Shown here one piece after another: positions 7,094 through 16,212 of a stretch of DNA of 64,000 nt (the stretch's first letter is position 1; each line of letters opens with the position of its first letter). Source of the DNA: Dehalococcoidia bacterium (GTDB taxonomy: Bacteria; Chloroflexota; Dehalococcoidia; Lucifugimonadales; JAGWBF01); the NCBI GenBank assembly GCA_021295955.1, contig JAGWBJ010000008.1, forward strand, positions 78,043-142,042. The letters run 5' to 3'. The notes beneath the pieces are model-generated. The model had not been told where the DNA came from. It saw only the letters and a list, made by a program, of their open reading frames with translations, and ran no database searches. The position numbers and the translations under genes are program-made.

Positions 7094-8354
7094 CCGGACC
7101 GGAGACGGCGCGCCGGGCCTCGGGTATCGACCAGTTGAGAAGGGCCGCCACACCCAGCAAGACCGCGGCGGGAAGGACCACCCACTGGTAGCTTCCGGTC
7201 CTGTCGAATATCCATCCGGAGTAGAAGGGCGCCCCGAAGGACATCAGGTTCACCACCATCAGCATTCCCCCTCGGAGGGCCCCGTAGTGGCGGACGCCGA
7301 ACCGGTCCGCCAGGATGGCAAAGTTCAAGGGCCATGAGCCCTCGTTGGTCGCCCACAGGCCCAGGACCAACGCCATCTGCCACGCCTCCACCCCGTCCAG
7401 CAGGAGCAGCAGCACCATGGCCACGGTGCCCAGGAAGGCAGGCGTCGCCGCCACCCGCGTCTTGGACCACCGGTCCCCCGCCCACCCCATCACCGGGGTC
7501 GCGGCCAGCCACACGAAGGCAAAGCTGCCTATTAGGAGCCCGGCAGTGGTCTCGTCCAGCCCCTTCCAGGCCATGATGGCCACCAGGTGAAGGCTCATCG
7601 CCATGAAGACCATGGCCCGCAGTCCGCAGCTCAGGCACAGCATCCAGTAGGCGGGGGTCGACATGGCGTCCCGCAGGCCGAAGTCCTGCTGGGCGCCCGG
7701 GGCCGGCGGGCGGCTCCCCGCAGGCCCCTCCTCCACCGCCTCCGAGACCCCGTCGGGAAGAAGCCCCCTGGACTCCGGGGAGCGGTACAGCCGGGTGGCC
7801 AGGGGCAGGGCCACCGCCCAGATGCCGATGGCCGAGATCAGGGTCGCGTTTCGCCAGCCGAACCTGTCTACCCCGAAGGCCAGCAACGGCGTGAGCGCGG
7901 AGCCGCCAAAGGCGAACCCCATGTACGAGACGGCCATGGCCAGGCCCCGTTTCCTGGCGAACCACCGCCCCGTGGCCGCCGTCGTGGGGGCGTCGAAGGA
8001 CATCATGCCCGGGCTCAGGACGGCCAGGAAGACGGCCATGAACACCAGGTACGCTTCGGCCCGGCTGAGGAGCAGGAACCCCAGCCCGCCGGCCAACGCG
8101 CCGAAGAAGAGGACCCTCGCCGGGCCGATCCGGTCTACCAGCAGCCCCACCAGCGGGCTCTGGAAGGCCCCCACGACCCCCCTCAGGGTGAAGGGGAGGG
8201 AGGCGGCGGCGCGGCTGACGCCCAGGTCCCGGCTGATGGGCAGGAACAGCACCGAGAACCCCAGCCAGTACACCCCGGTGGTCAACGCGTTGACCACGAA
8301 GCTGATGACGACTATCCACCAGCCGTAGAAGATACCCTTGGACCAGGCTATCAA
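7068..8354 (-). CDS. Major facilitator superfamily transporter
   Basis: A 428-residue membrane protein with about twelve hydrophobic segments in two halves, and a charged central loop around residues 200-225. The N-terminal FYGWWIVVISFVVNALTTGV pattern is typical of the oxalate/formate antiporter and monocarboxylate-transporter-like MFS branch. The start is TTG 8354, as no better in-frame start exists near the first membrane segment. It lies upstream of hyuB, so it may import the substrate or export the product of that enzyme, but specificity cannot be read from sequence. Confidence 0.85.
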   Translation of the reverse strand: MIAWSKGIFYGWWIVVISFVVNALTTGVYWLGFSVLFLPISRDLGVSRAAASLPFTLRGVVGAFQSPLVGLLVDRIGPARVLFFGALAGGLGFLLLSRAEAYLVFMAVFLAVLSPGMMSFDAPTTAATGRWFARKRGLAMAVSYMGFAFGGSALTPLLAFGVDRFGWRNATLISAIGIWAVALPLATRLYRSPESRGLLPDGVSEAVEEGPAGSRPPAPGAQQDFGLRDAMSTPAYWMLCLSCGLRAMVFMAMSLHLVAIMAWKGLDETTAGLLIGSFAFVWLAATPVMGWAGDRWSKTRVAATPAFLGTVAMVLLLLLDGVEAWQMALVLGLWATNEGSWPLNFAILADRFGVRHYGALRGGMLMVVNLMSFGAPFYSGWIFDRTGSYQWVVLPAAVLLGVAALLNWSIPEARRAVSGPVDTTRAGP

Positions 8355-8374
8355 GCTTGTTTACGCCGCGCCAC

Positions 8375-9145
8375 TCACCCTCCCCGCCGCACCGCGCGGA
8401 TGGCGCCGGTCAGGTAGGCAATCCAGATGGGCAAGGAGGCTATGGAGAGGGCCAGCTTGCCCCCGGGGTGGTGCCGGCTGTACTCGTCGAAGTCCTCCAG
8501 GAGGGCGTAACGCAGGGCCTCGAAGACTCCCTGGGGTAGGTTCACGATGGTGATGACGCCGAAGATCACGACTATCAGCGCCAGGTATACCCGGTCCAGG
8601 ACGCCTGACGCCTCCTCTTCCGTCCCCAGCCACCTGCGGCCCAGCACGTGGACCAGCCATATGAGCCCGCCGATGATGGCGAAGCTGATTCCCCTGATAA
8701 GGCCCTCCCTGTGGGACCGGTCCCACCCCCTCTCCCGTTGCAGCCGGCTGATCTCGGCCTGCCTCCGTTCCCGGTCGGCGATGACCACGCTCAGCTCCTC
8801 CAGCTCCTCGTCGGTGAGCTGGTCCCGGGACTTCAGCTCCAAGGGGTGCTGCTTTCGTATCTCATCGTTCTCCTCGGGCGTGGCCACGTGGCGCGGCTCG
8901 TAGCTGAACTCGTTGCCCCACGCCGAGGCGAACCCCGCCCTGATCAGGTGCGAGGCCCCCTGGGTGAACAGTATCAGACCCACCACGATGACCACGTACA
9001 GGTAGAGACGGAGCAGGAGCCGCATGGAGATGTGCACGCTGGTCCCGCTCCGGAAACGGAGGAACACCAGGGTGGCGGCGGCGGCCACCACGCCGAGGCC
9101 GACTAGGCCCAGGAAGGCTATCAGGGCGATCCAGGCGGCTTCCAA
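8375..9145 (-). CDS. Integral membrane protein of unknown function (DUF5671-like)
   Basis: A 256-residue protein with hydrophobic segments near residues 5-30, 45-70, 150-170, 185-210 and 230-250, and a highly charged central region of about 60 residues (EENDEIRKQ to REGLIRG) likely to be coiled-coil. The start is TTG 9145, supported by AGGAGG 5 nt upstream. It precedes the MFS gene by 20 bp, so the two are probably cotranscribed. The pattern is reminiscent of DUF5671 membrane proteins of Chloroflexota; that assignment is tentative and no function is suggested. Confidence 0.7.
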   Translation of the reverse strand: MEAAWIALIAFLGLVGLGVVAAAATLVFLRFRSGTSVHISMRLLLRLYLYVVIVVGLILFTQGASHLIRAGFASAWGNEFSYEPRHVATPEENDEIRKQHPLELKSRDQLTDEELEELSVVIADRERRQAEISRLQRERGWDRSHREGLIRGISFAIIGGLIWLVHVLGRRWLGTEEEASGVLDRVYLALIVVIFGVITIVNLPQGVFEALRYALLEDFDEYSRHHPGGKLALSIASLPIWIAYLTGAIRAVRRGG

Positions 9146-9644
9146 GGCAGCCTCCTATCCGGCGGCGGCCCGACGCAGGCCGCCGCACTGGCATCCATGA
9201 CCCTCATTGCCATGAAAGTAACTCGCAGCGCCCCCCTTGGCGAATCGCCCAACTCGTCGTTACTCTGAACATGGCTCCCAGCGTCCCCTCCGTCACTCCC
9301 GCGAAAGCATGTCCTCGTACTTGATACGGGGGCGGGAGTCCAAGGCGCCCAATAGATGGATTCCCGCCTGCGCGGGAATGACGGCAGGGAGAACATCACC
9401 ATTTTCGTCCCCATACGCGGCCTTCGCAAGGCCATGGCAATTGCCATGAAAATAGACTCGCAGCGTCCCCTCCGTCACTCCCGCGAAAGCATGTCCTCGT
9501 GCTTGATACGGGGGCGGCGGTCCAAGGCGCCCAATAGATGGATTCCCGCCTGCGCGGGAATGACGATGGGTGAGCCCCTTCGTTTTCGTCCTCTTACTTG
9601 GCCTTCGCAAGGCCAAGGCAATTCCAACGGGGCGGAGAGGCCTC
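9146..9644. other. Gene-free repeat region between two operons
   Basis: About 500 bp with no credible gene. Most of it is a direct duplication of a 182-bp hairpin-rich unit. A fragment of a further related unit (ACTCGCAGCG) lies near 9221. Confidence 0.8.
9279..9625. repeat. 182-bp direct duplication of a hairpin-rich intergenic element
   Basis: Copy 1 (about 9279-9446) and copy 2 (about 9461-9627) match over nearly their whole length with a period of 181-182 bp. Each holds two imperfect hairpins: an ACTCCCGC..GCGGGAGT outer stem enclosing CCTCGTA..TACGGGG, and a shorter TTCCCGC..GCGGGAA hairpin. An inverted piece occurs at 105-160 and a diverged relative at about 47340-47400. Confidence 0.9.
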
Positions 9645-11675
9645 CTACGCCGTGACCCGCTTCCTGCGATTGGAGACGTAGTCCACCAGCACATACTCTC
9701 CCAGGCGCTCGGGAGCGCTGTAGAACGCCCGGCCGCGGTTGATGCGGGTGATCCTGTCCACGAAGTTCACTAGCTGGTAGCTGTTCTCCAGCATGAAGGT
9801 GTTGATGCGGATGTCCTCCCGGGTGCAGCGTCGCACCTCCTTCAGGGTCTCGGACAGGGTCTTGTAGCTTGGAGGGTAGCTGAAGAAGGACCGGTCTCCC
9901 TCCAGGTGCGCGGTGGGCTCGCCGTCGGTGATGAGGAGTATCTGCCTGGTGCCGCCCTTCTCCCGGGCCAGGAGCTTGCGGGAGAGCATCAGCGCGTGGT
10001 GCAGGTTGGTCCCCGAGACCCAGGCGTTCCAGGTGAGCCTGGCCAGGTCCTCCTCCCGCACCTCCAGCGCGTAGTCGGAGAACCCCACCACGTACAGGCT
10101 GTCCCTGGGGAACCGGCTGTGGATCAACGCGAACAGGGCCAGGGCTACCTTCTTCGCCGCCTGGAAGCTGCCGAACAACCCCATGGACCGGCTCTGGTCC
10201 AGAAGGACCACCGTGGCGGACCGGGTCAGCTCCTCGTTGCGGTATATCTCGAAGTCCTGGGGGGTCAGCCGCACGGGAAGCCCGGGCCCGGTCCTCACGA
10301 TGGCGTTCTTCACCGTGGCCTGAAGGTCGAGCTGCAGGGGATCGCCCGGCTCGTAGGGCTTGGTCGTGCTGGTGGCCTCGCCGGCGTTGCCCCGTTTGTC
10401 CAGGTCGTGACCTCCGGTCCTGTCCTTCTTCAGGTTCAGGAAGACCTCCTTCAACGCCTTCTGCCCGATCCTGCGAATGGCCCTCGGGGTGAGCTCCGGC
10501 TCCCCGGAACCGCTGATGTATCCCTGCTCCCGGAGCATGTCGATCAGGCCCTGGAGCTGCTCCCAGCTCCGCCGGGCGTCCTCCCCCAGCAGCTCCGCCA
10601 GGCGCTCGGGGTCCACGTCGTCCAGGTCTCCGGTGCTCATGGCCTCCCGCAGGGAGCGCTCCAGCTCTTCCATGCCCTGCAGGTCCCCCATCAGCTCCAT
10701 CGCCTGGTCGATGGTCAGGCTGTCGTCCCCCAGGAAAGGGTACTGCCGCCGCAGGTCGTCCATGGGCAACAGCCGCTCCATCAGGGAGGCCAGCTGGGCC
10801 ATCTCCCGCTCGGTTGCCGGGTCCAGGGAGGCCCCGATGGCGTCCTGCAGCTCCTGCCGGGCCTCGGGGGACATGCTCTCCATCAGGGACTGCATCTGGG
10901 CCATCTGCTGCATGAGGCGGTCCATCAGCTCGTCCAGGCTCCGGGGAGGGTCGGGGCCGAACATGGGCCCGTACCGGTCCATAAACCCCGGGAAGTCCGG
11001 GTCCCGCCCCTCGGCCCGGTCCCGCAGCATCCGGTTGAGCTCGCCCAGCATCTCCCGGAGCGCCTCCATCTCCTGGGGGGACATCCCCTGGATGCGCTGC
11101 ATCATCTCCTGGGAGAAATTTTGGGCCATCTGGGACTTGAGGAGCTCCAGGAGCTCCATGAACATCCGCTGGGCCTCGGGGTCCATGAAGTCGTACTCCA
11201 TCAGCCCCCGTATGGCCCCGCCCATGTCCCGGGGCAGCCCGTCCAGCTTCTCCAGGTTGCGCCGGGCCCGCTCCTCCAGCAGCTTGCCCAGCGACTCCTT
11301 CTCGGCCCTCTCCGGCCCCTCGGCGCCCTCCACCTCCCGCCGGGCCCGGTCCAGGCGTGCCTCGATGCCCCGGCGCTCGGCGGCAAGTATCTCCTCCAGC
11401 CGCTCCCGCAGGTCATCCACCACGGAGTCCATGTTGTACTGCTCCAGGTGCTGCCGGCGCCGGTCCTGGAGGCGGTCCAGGAGGTCGCGCAGGCCCGGCA
11501 CCCGCTCCCCCTGGCGGTCCTGGGCGCCCCTGCGCATCAGGTCGCGGAGCGCCCTCCACAGGTCCCCGTGGTTGAGGATGTCGCCCGAGAGCCGGTCCAT
11601 CAGCTCCTCGGCGTCCATGTCGAAGACGTCCTGGGTGCCGTCCCACCTGGAGTACCTGTAGGAGCTGTCCAGCAT
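9645..11675 (-). CDS. VWA-domain protein with long helical N-terminal region
   Basis: A 676-residue protein. Residues 1 to about 400 are rich in Met, Glu, Arg and Leu and predicted helical or coiled-coil. Residues about 485-676 form a von Willebrand A domain with the metal-ion-dependent adhesion motif DQSRSM near 490, a later SGTNLHHAL (MIDAS Thr) and LLITDGEPT. Such proteins often accompany a MoxR- or ChlI-type AAA ATPase as a chelatase-like pair, but no ATPase gene is adjacent. It is cytosolic by appearance (no signal peptide). ATG 11675 follows GAGAGAGGA directly. Confidence 0.85.
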   Translation of the reverse strand: MLDSSYRYSRWDGTQDVFDMDAEELMDRLSGDILNHGDLWRALRDLMRRGAQDRQGERVPGLRDLLDRLQDRRRQHLEQYNMDSVVDDLRERLEEILAAERRGIEARLDRARREVEGAEGPERAEKESLGKLLEERARRNLEKLDGLPRDMGGAIRGLMEYDFMDPEAQRMFMELLELLKSQMAQNFSQEMMQRIQGMSPQEMEALREMLGELNRMLRDRAEGRDPDFPGFMDRYGPMFGPDPPRSLDELMDRLMQQMAQMQSLMESMSPEARQELQDAIGASLDPATEREMAQLASLMERLLPMDDLRRQYPFLGDDSLTIDQAMELMGDLQGMEELERSLREAMSTGDLDDVDPERLAELLGEDARRSWEQLQGLIDMLREQGYISGSGEPELTPRAIRRIGQKALKEVFLNLKKDRTGGHDLDKRGNAGEATSTTKPYEPGDPLQLDLQATVKNAIVRTGPGLPVRLTPQDFEIYRNEELTRSATVVLLDQSRSMGLFGSFQAAKKVALALFALIHSRFPRDSLYVVGFSDYALEVREEDLARLTWNAWVSGTNLHHALMLSRKLLAREKGGTRQILLITDGEPTAHLEGDRSFFSYPPSYKTLSETLKEVRRCTREDIRINTFMLENSYQLVNFVDRITRINRGRAFYSAPERLGEYVLVDYVSNRRKRVTA

Positions 11676-11745
11676 TCCTCTCTCCGAGCCGCCGTGCTGC
11701 GGCTATCATACTCTCCGCTGCGCCGGGCGGGCAAGACGAAGACGC

Positions 11746-12591
11746 TTAACGCCCCTGGAACCTCGGCTGCCGTTTCTGGAGGAACGCCTGTACGGCCTCC
11801 CTGTGGTCCTCGGTGGCCCGGGCGATGTCCTGGGCCGCGTGGGCCAGCTCCAGGCTCTCCTCCAGGCCCGTGTCCAGGGAACGGTGCACCAGGTACTTGG
11901 TCAGGGACATGGACCGGGTGGCCCCCCGGGCCAGCCTGGAGGCCAGCTCCGTGGCCGCGGGGAGCATCTCCTCATGGGGTACTACGCGGGCCACCAGCCC
12001 CATGCGGAACGCCTCGGTGGCGTCCACCCGGTCGCCGGTGTACTGGAGCAGGAACGTGTTGCCCAGCCCGATGAGACGGGGTAGCTGCCAGCAGCTCCCG
12101 TCGCCGGGGACGAGGCCCATGCGGACGAAGGCCTCGGAGAAGACGGCCCTCTCCGAGGCGATGCGGATGTCGCAGGCGAGGGCCAGGCCCATGCCCAGGC
12201 CCACGGCGTGGCCGTTGACGGCGGCGATGGACGGCTTCTGCAACTGGTGGATGCGCAGGGGCAGCCGGGCTCCCAGCGCCCGGTCCCGTCTCTCACGGGC
12301 GCCCAGCCGGGCCTCCATCTGGCCCCAGGGAAGGGACTCCGGCTCCCGGGACTCGGCGCTCCGCTCCTGGATGTCCCGGTCAAACCGCCGCACGTTGGCC
12401 CCGGAGCAGAACGACGGATCAGTGCCCGTAAGCAGCAGGACCCGGTCCTCCGGGTCGTCGTCGAACCGGTCCAGCTCCTCCAGCAGCTCCCGGGCCATCT
12501 CCTGGCCCACCGCGTTGCGGGTGGCCGGGTCGTGGAGGGTTGCCAGGACCACGCCGTCCCGGCGCTCCGTCTTTACGAACTCCTGGGACAT
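11746..12591 (-). CDS. Enoyl-CoA hydratase/isomerase family protein
   Basis: A 281-residue crotonase-fold protein. The oxyanion-hole blocks are clear (SFCSGANV and AVNGHAVGLGMGLALACD). The two glutamates that activate water in true enoyl-CoA hydratases are missing: GLGMGLALACD has Gly, and FSEAFVRMGLVPGDG has Phe, at those sites. The SEAFVRMGLVP pattern resembles PaaG-type isomerases, though the Asp expected after VP is displaced by one. An isomerase or other CoA-ester reaction is more likely than hydration. An AAGGAGG site supports ATG 12591. Confidence 0.82.
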   Translation of the reverse strand: MSQEFVKTERRDGVVLATLHDPATRNAVGQEMARELLEELDRFDDDPEDRVLLLTGTDPSFCSGANVRRFDRDIQERSAESREPESLPWGQMEARLGARERRDRALGARLPLRIHQLQKPSIAAVNGHAVGLGMGLALACDIRIASERAVFSEAFVRMGLVPGDGSCWQLPRLIGLGNTFLLQYTGDRVDATEAFRMGLVARVVPHEEMLPAATELASRLARGATRSMSLTKYLVHRSLDTGLEESLELAHAAQDIARATEDHREAVQAFLQKRQPRFQGR

Positions 12592-12624
12592 GACGCCTCC
12601 TTGTCGAGCTTCCAGGCCGCGAGC

Positions 12625-12654
12625 GTGACAATTCTAACACCTTGCCCATATAAT
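12625..12654 (+). promoter_or_regulatory. Promoter of the MOSC-amidase operon
   Basis: GTGACA (12625-12630), an 18-nt spacer and a perfect TATAAT (12649-12654) precede the MOSC gene by about 70 bp. Confidence 0.55.
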
Positions 12655-12727
12655 GAGGTGCCTTGCGGCAGCCCATTCCGGGCCCACACGCCGGAGTCCG
12701 GCGGGAGGGCCTCGGTCAGGAGGAGAG

Positions 12728-13177
12728 ATGAACGAAGGACGCGTGGTCAACCTGCACCTGTGCCGGGAGCGGCTGCAACCCATGACCCAGGTCCAAGAGG
12801 CCACGGCTGTCTCGGACCTGGGGCTGGAGGGAGACCAGCACGCGGTCAAGGGCAGCGCCAGGCAGGTCCTGGTCATGGACATCGAGACCCTGCGGGCGCT
12901 GGACCTGTCTCCCGGGACCATCAAGGAGAACATCACGGTGGAGGGGCTGGACCTGTCCACGGTGGAGGCGGGACACGTCTTCTTCGTGGGAGACCAGGTG
13001 ACCCTGGAGGCAACGGGCGACTGCCTCCCCTGCGCACGGATGGACGCCATCCGCCCCGGCCTACAGGACGACCTGAAGGGCCGCCGAGGCATCATCAGCA
13101 CCGTCCTCAACGGCGGCACGTTGAAGGTGGGAGACACCATTCGCGTGGAGCCCTCCCGGGAGGCGGTGGGCGCCTAG
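12728..13177 (+). CDS. MOSC-domain protein
   Basis: A 149-residue stand-alone MOSC (molybdenum cofactor sulfurase C-terminal) domain, a beta-rich fold thought to carry sulfur to metal centres. The conserved cysteine region reads GDCLPCARMDAI, and the EGDQHAVKGSARQV and ENITVEGLD blocks are typical. AGGAGAG just upstream supports ATG 12728. It is the first gene of a probable operon with the amidase (28 bp gap). The partner protein receiving sulfur is not evident here. Confidence 0.85.
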   Translation: MNEGRVVNLHLCRERLQPMTQVQEATAVSDLGLEGDQHAVKGSARQVLVMDIETLRALDLSPGTIKENITVEGLDLSTVEAGHVFFVGDQVTLEATGDCLPCARMDAIRPGLQDDLKGRRGIISTVLNGGTLKVGDTIRVEPSREAVGA

Positions 13178-13205
13178 CAAGGGGCCTACCGCGGCCAAGC
13201 AGGCC

Positions 13206-14597
13206 ATGGACGAGATACTGTACGGCTCCGCCGGCGCCCTGGCCGGGGCCATCAGCGACGGGAAGCTCTCCTCCGCCGAGGTGGTCGAGGCCCACCTGGA
13301 CCGCATCCAAGAGGTGAACCCCCGGCTCAACGCGGTGGTGCAGGTGCGGGCGGAGGCCGCCCTGGAGGACGCCCGCCGGGCCGACGCCGACCGGGCCCGG
13401 GGCGTCGTGCACGGCCCCCTCCACGGGGTGCCCATGACCATCAAGGACTCCCTGGATACAGAGGGAGTGGTCACTACGGGCGGCACCAAGGGGCGCCAGG
13501 CCTACGTCCCCCAGCGCGACTCGACGGTGGTGGCCCGGCTGCGCGGCGCGGGCGCGATCCTCCTGGGCAAGACCAACACTCCCGAGCTCACTTTGGCCGC
13601 CGAGACCGACAACCTGGTCTACGGCCGCACCGACAACCCCTACGACCCCTCCCGGACCCCCGGCGGGAGCAGCGGCGGTGCCGCCGCCATCGTGGCCGCA
13701 GGAGGCTCGCCCTTCGACATAGGGAGCGACACGGGCGGCAGCATCCGGTGGCCCGCCCACTGCTGCGGCATCGCGGGCATCAAGCCCACCTCCGGCCGCG
13801 TTCCCAGGACCGGCCACGTCGTCCCCTACGGAATGGGCGCCCGGGACATCCTGACCCAGAACGGGCCCATGGCTCGGTTCGTGGACGACCTCGTCCTGGT
13901 CCTCCCCATCATTTCGGGGCCCGACTGGCGGGACCCGGCCATCGCGCCCGTGCCCCTGGGGGACCCCTCCCAGGTCGCGATGAAGGACCTGAGGGTGGCG
14001 GTGCACACGGACAACGGGGTCGTACCGGCAACTGCCCCCGTCGCCGGCGTCGTCGACGCCGCGGCCGCGGCGCTGACCGACGCCGGAGTAGTGGTGGAGG
14101 AGGCCTGTCCCCAGGCGTTGTTAAGGAGCCACGCCCTCTTCTCCGATCTGGGGGCCGCCGACGGGCGCGCCTGGGTCCGGAGGCTGCTGGCCGGGGCCGG
14201 GACCACCGAGGTCCACCCGTGGCTGCAGTCCAGGATCTCCGGCTCCAGGATCATGACCTCCGACGAGTTCGGCAGGGTGCTGGAGGACCTCGACCGGTAC
14301 CGCAGCGACCTGTTGGCCTTCATGGAGTCCTACGACGCCATCCTCTGCCCGGCCAGCCCCTACCCCGCCATCCCCCACGGGACGTGGCTGGAGGAGTTCG
14401 GCAAAGGCGCCTTCACCTACACGGCCGCCTACAACCTCGCCGGATGGCCCGGGGCCGTGGTCCGGGGCGGGACCTCGCCCGAGGGCCTGCCCATCGGCCT
14501 GCAGGTCGTGACCAGGCCCTGGCGGGAGGACGTGGCCCTTGCCGTCGCCCGGTACCTGGAGGGGGCCCTGGGAGGCTGGCAGAGGCCGCCGCTCTAG
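13206..14597 (+). CDS. Amidase signature family enzyme
   Basis: A 463-residue hydrolase of carboxamides. The Ser-cisSer-Lys triad is visible: Lys in PMTIKDSLDTEG, the Gly/Ser-rich loop GGSSGGAAA, and the nucleophilic Ser in SDTGGSIRWPA. Length and layout match GatA-like and aryl-acylamidase-type enzymes, but no gatB or gatC adjoins it, so a catabolic amidase is more likely than a tRNA amidotransferase subunit. Cotranscribed with the MOSC gene. Confidence 0.88.
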   Translation: MDEILYGSAGALAGAISDGKLSSAEVVEAHLDRIQEVNPRLNAVVQVRAEAALEDARRADADRARGVVHGPLHGVPMTIKDSLDTEGVVTTGGTKGRQAYVPQRDSTVVARLRGAGAILLGKTNTPELTLAAETDNLVYGRTDNPYDPSRTPGGSSGGAAAIVAAGGSPFDIGSDTGGSIRWPAHCCGIAGIKPTSGRVPRTGHVVPYGMGARDILTQNGPMARFVDDLVLVLPIISGPDWRDPAIAPVPLGDPSQVAMKDLRVAVHTDNGVVPATAPVAGVVDAAAAALTDAGVVVEEACPQALLRSHALFSDLGAADGRAWVRRLLAGAGTTEVHPWLQSRISGSRIMTSDEFGRVLEDLDRYRSDLLAFMESYDAILCPASPYPAIPHGTWLEEFGKGAFTYTAAYNLAGWPGAVVRGGTSPEGLPIGLQVVTRPWREDVALAVARYLEGALGGWQRPPL

Positions 14598-14636
14598 AGG
14601 CCTCCAGGCCGCAAGACCTGTAAACGGGCAGCGGCA

Positions 14637-14989
14637 ATGGGTGTGTTCACAGTTCCAATACGGGTGGAAAACCTGGAAGACGGGCGTTTGCGGGCTTAGA
14701 GGCCACGGTGGATACGGCGGCCGCCTACACCTTCGTGGGTGAGGACATCCTGGACCAGTTGGGGGTAGAGCGCGCCGGCCAACGCACCTTCGAGCTGGGC
14801 GACAAGCGTCTCGTGGACTACCCCATAGGCTATGTCCGTCTGCGAGTCAACGGAGACCAGGTGATCGCCCTGGTCGTCTTCGGCCCAAAGGACAGCGAGC
14901 CCCTATTGGGGGCCACGACGTTGGAGCTGCTGAGCCTTGGGGCCGATCCGGTCAACCAGCGGTTGGTCCAGGTCCGAGCATCCCTTTAA
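14637..14989 (+). pseudogene. Frameshifted retropepsin-like aspartic protease gene
   Basis: ATG 14637 opens a frame encoding MGVFTVPIRVENLEDGR, which stops at TAG 14697. The continuing homology lies in another frame: FAGLEATVDTAAAYTF onward to TAA 14987-14989, ending EPLLGATTLELLSLGADPVNQRLV. Joined, this is a clan-AA retropepsin-like protein of about 117 residues of a kind common in Chloroflexota and cyanobacteria. A one-base change near 14683-14690 would restore the frame. The catalytic motif, normally DTGA, is DTAA, so the gene carries a second, independent lesion. GTG 14708 could still start a 93-residue fragment. Confidence 0.75.
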
Positions 14990-15014
14990 GTGGGCGCCAT
15001 CGACGCCTGCCCGC

Positions 15015-16199
15015 CTAGTCCTTGACGGGGAACCAGTCCTGCTTCCAGGGCCACTCGCCTCCCGCGTCGTCGAAGGCGGGCTTGCCCTGGTCCACCCGGT
15101 CCCGGTAGGGGCTGGCGACGGGCTCGCGGTAGGGATAGATGCCGCCCTCGTAGGCCTTGGAGCCCGTCTTGAAGTGCCGGGCCTGCTCCATGGTCTCTAC
15201 GAAGGGCGCGTTGACGTCGTACAGGCGGTCCCGGGTGGGCCTGGGGCCGGCCTTGGATACGTGTCCGTACAGATCCCTGCCGATTATCTCCTCGGCCATC
15301 CAGACGCAGTCGATGAGCTTGTCCACGTCCACGCCCGTGTCGATGCCCATGTCGTCCATCATGTGCATCACGTCCTCGGTGGGCGCCTGGCCCGTGGCCC
15401 TGCCGTTGCCGCAGTAGGGGCACCCGCCGAACCCGCCGATGGTCCCGTCCATCTCCAGGGTGTCCTCGGGCTCCAGGACCCGCAGGGCGGCGTACGCCGA
15501 GGCGATGGCCATGTTCCTGCCGTTGTGGAGGTGCAGCCTGAAGTGCTTCACCTCCGGCCACTTCTCCTTGACCCGCACGACGCTGTCCTCTACCTTGTCC
15601 GGCCTGCACCAGCTCATCGGGTCGCCCATGCTGACGCTGGTCACCTTGATCCCCGCCTCGTCCCAGAGCTGGTGCTGCTTGTCCAGCATGGTCATCAGGC
15701 TGTCCACCGGGAAGTCGCCCAGGAAGTTGGAGCCCCAGCTTGCGTTGGTGCCTATCCCCGCCTCTTTGACGTTGCGCTCCTGGGCCTGGGCCACGATCTG
15801 CGGCCACCGCTCCATCTCCTGCATCTGGGACCGGTTGGTGTTGCGGCGGACGAAGGCGTCGCACATGTGGCAGTTCAGCCTGGGCCACTTGTCCCGCTCG
15901 ATGGACAGGGGCGGCGAGTACTGCTTGGCCCGCTCCACGCCCCGCTCGTTCAGCGCCAGGGCGGTGTAGGTGACGCCGGCCCTGGGAGTAAACCGGGACA
16001 CGATCTCGTCGATGCGGGCCATCTGGGGCGTCCACTTGGGACTGACGAAGGAGCCCACGACAATCTGTTTCAGCCCCGTCTCGGAGAGGGCGTCCAGCAG
16101 GCGCACTTTGTCGTCCACCGAGATGTTGGCGTCCTCGATCTGCATGCCCTCTCGCATGCCCTCTTCTTTGTAGATGACCTTCGGCCAGTTTCCGATCAT
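15015..16199 (-). CDS. HMG-CoA lyase-like (DRE-TIM metallolyase) protein
   Basis: A 394-residue protein of the hydroxymethylglutaryl-CoA lyase branch. The last third carries the metal-binding His-x-His (HFRLHLHNGRNMA) and the lyase loop GGFGGCPYCGNGRATGQAPTEDV (split here only for reference), with the conserved Cys. The N-terminal barrel block EEGMREGMQIEDANISVDDK replaces the usual D-R-E-G-x-Q motif. It is about 90 residues longer than bacterial MvaB, with an extended C terminus (EWPWKQDWFPVKD). It likely cleaves a 3-hydroxy-3-methyl-acyl-CoA-type substrate. ATG 16199 follows GGAGG by 8 nt; a longer frame upstream only shadows selA. Divergent from selA. Confidence 0.82.
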   Translation of the reverse strand: MIGNWPKVIYKEEGMREGMQIEDANISVDDKVRLLDALSETGLKQIVVGSFVSPKWTPQMARIDEIVSRFTPRAGVTYTALALNERGVERAKQYSPPLSIERDKWPRLNCHMCDAFVRRNTNRSQMQEMERWPQIVAQAQERNVKEAGIGTNASWGSNFLGDFPVDSLMTMLDKQHQLWDEAGIKVTSVSMGDPMSWCRPDKVEDSVVRVKEKWPEVKHFRLHLHNGRNMAIASAYAALRVLEPEDTLEMDGTIGGFGGCPYCGNGRATGQAPTEDVMHMMDDMGIDTGVDVDKLIDCVWMAEEIIGRDLYGHVSKAGPRPTRDRLYDVNAPFVETMEQARHFKTGSKAYEGGIYPYREPVASPYRDRVDQGKPAFDDAGGEWPWKQDWFPVKD

Positions 16200-16212
16200 G
16201 CGCCTTACCTCC

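Noticed and set aside
9906-12074. A 722-codon open frame on the plus strand
   Set aside because: It is antisense to the VWA gene, is rich in Leu/Gln/His/Pro, and has no domain. This is typical of shadows in high-GC DNA.
13206-14597. GatA subunit of tRNA amidotransferase
   Set aside because: No gatB or gatC nearby, and the operon partner is a MOSC gene; a general amidase is more likely.
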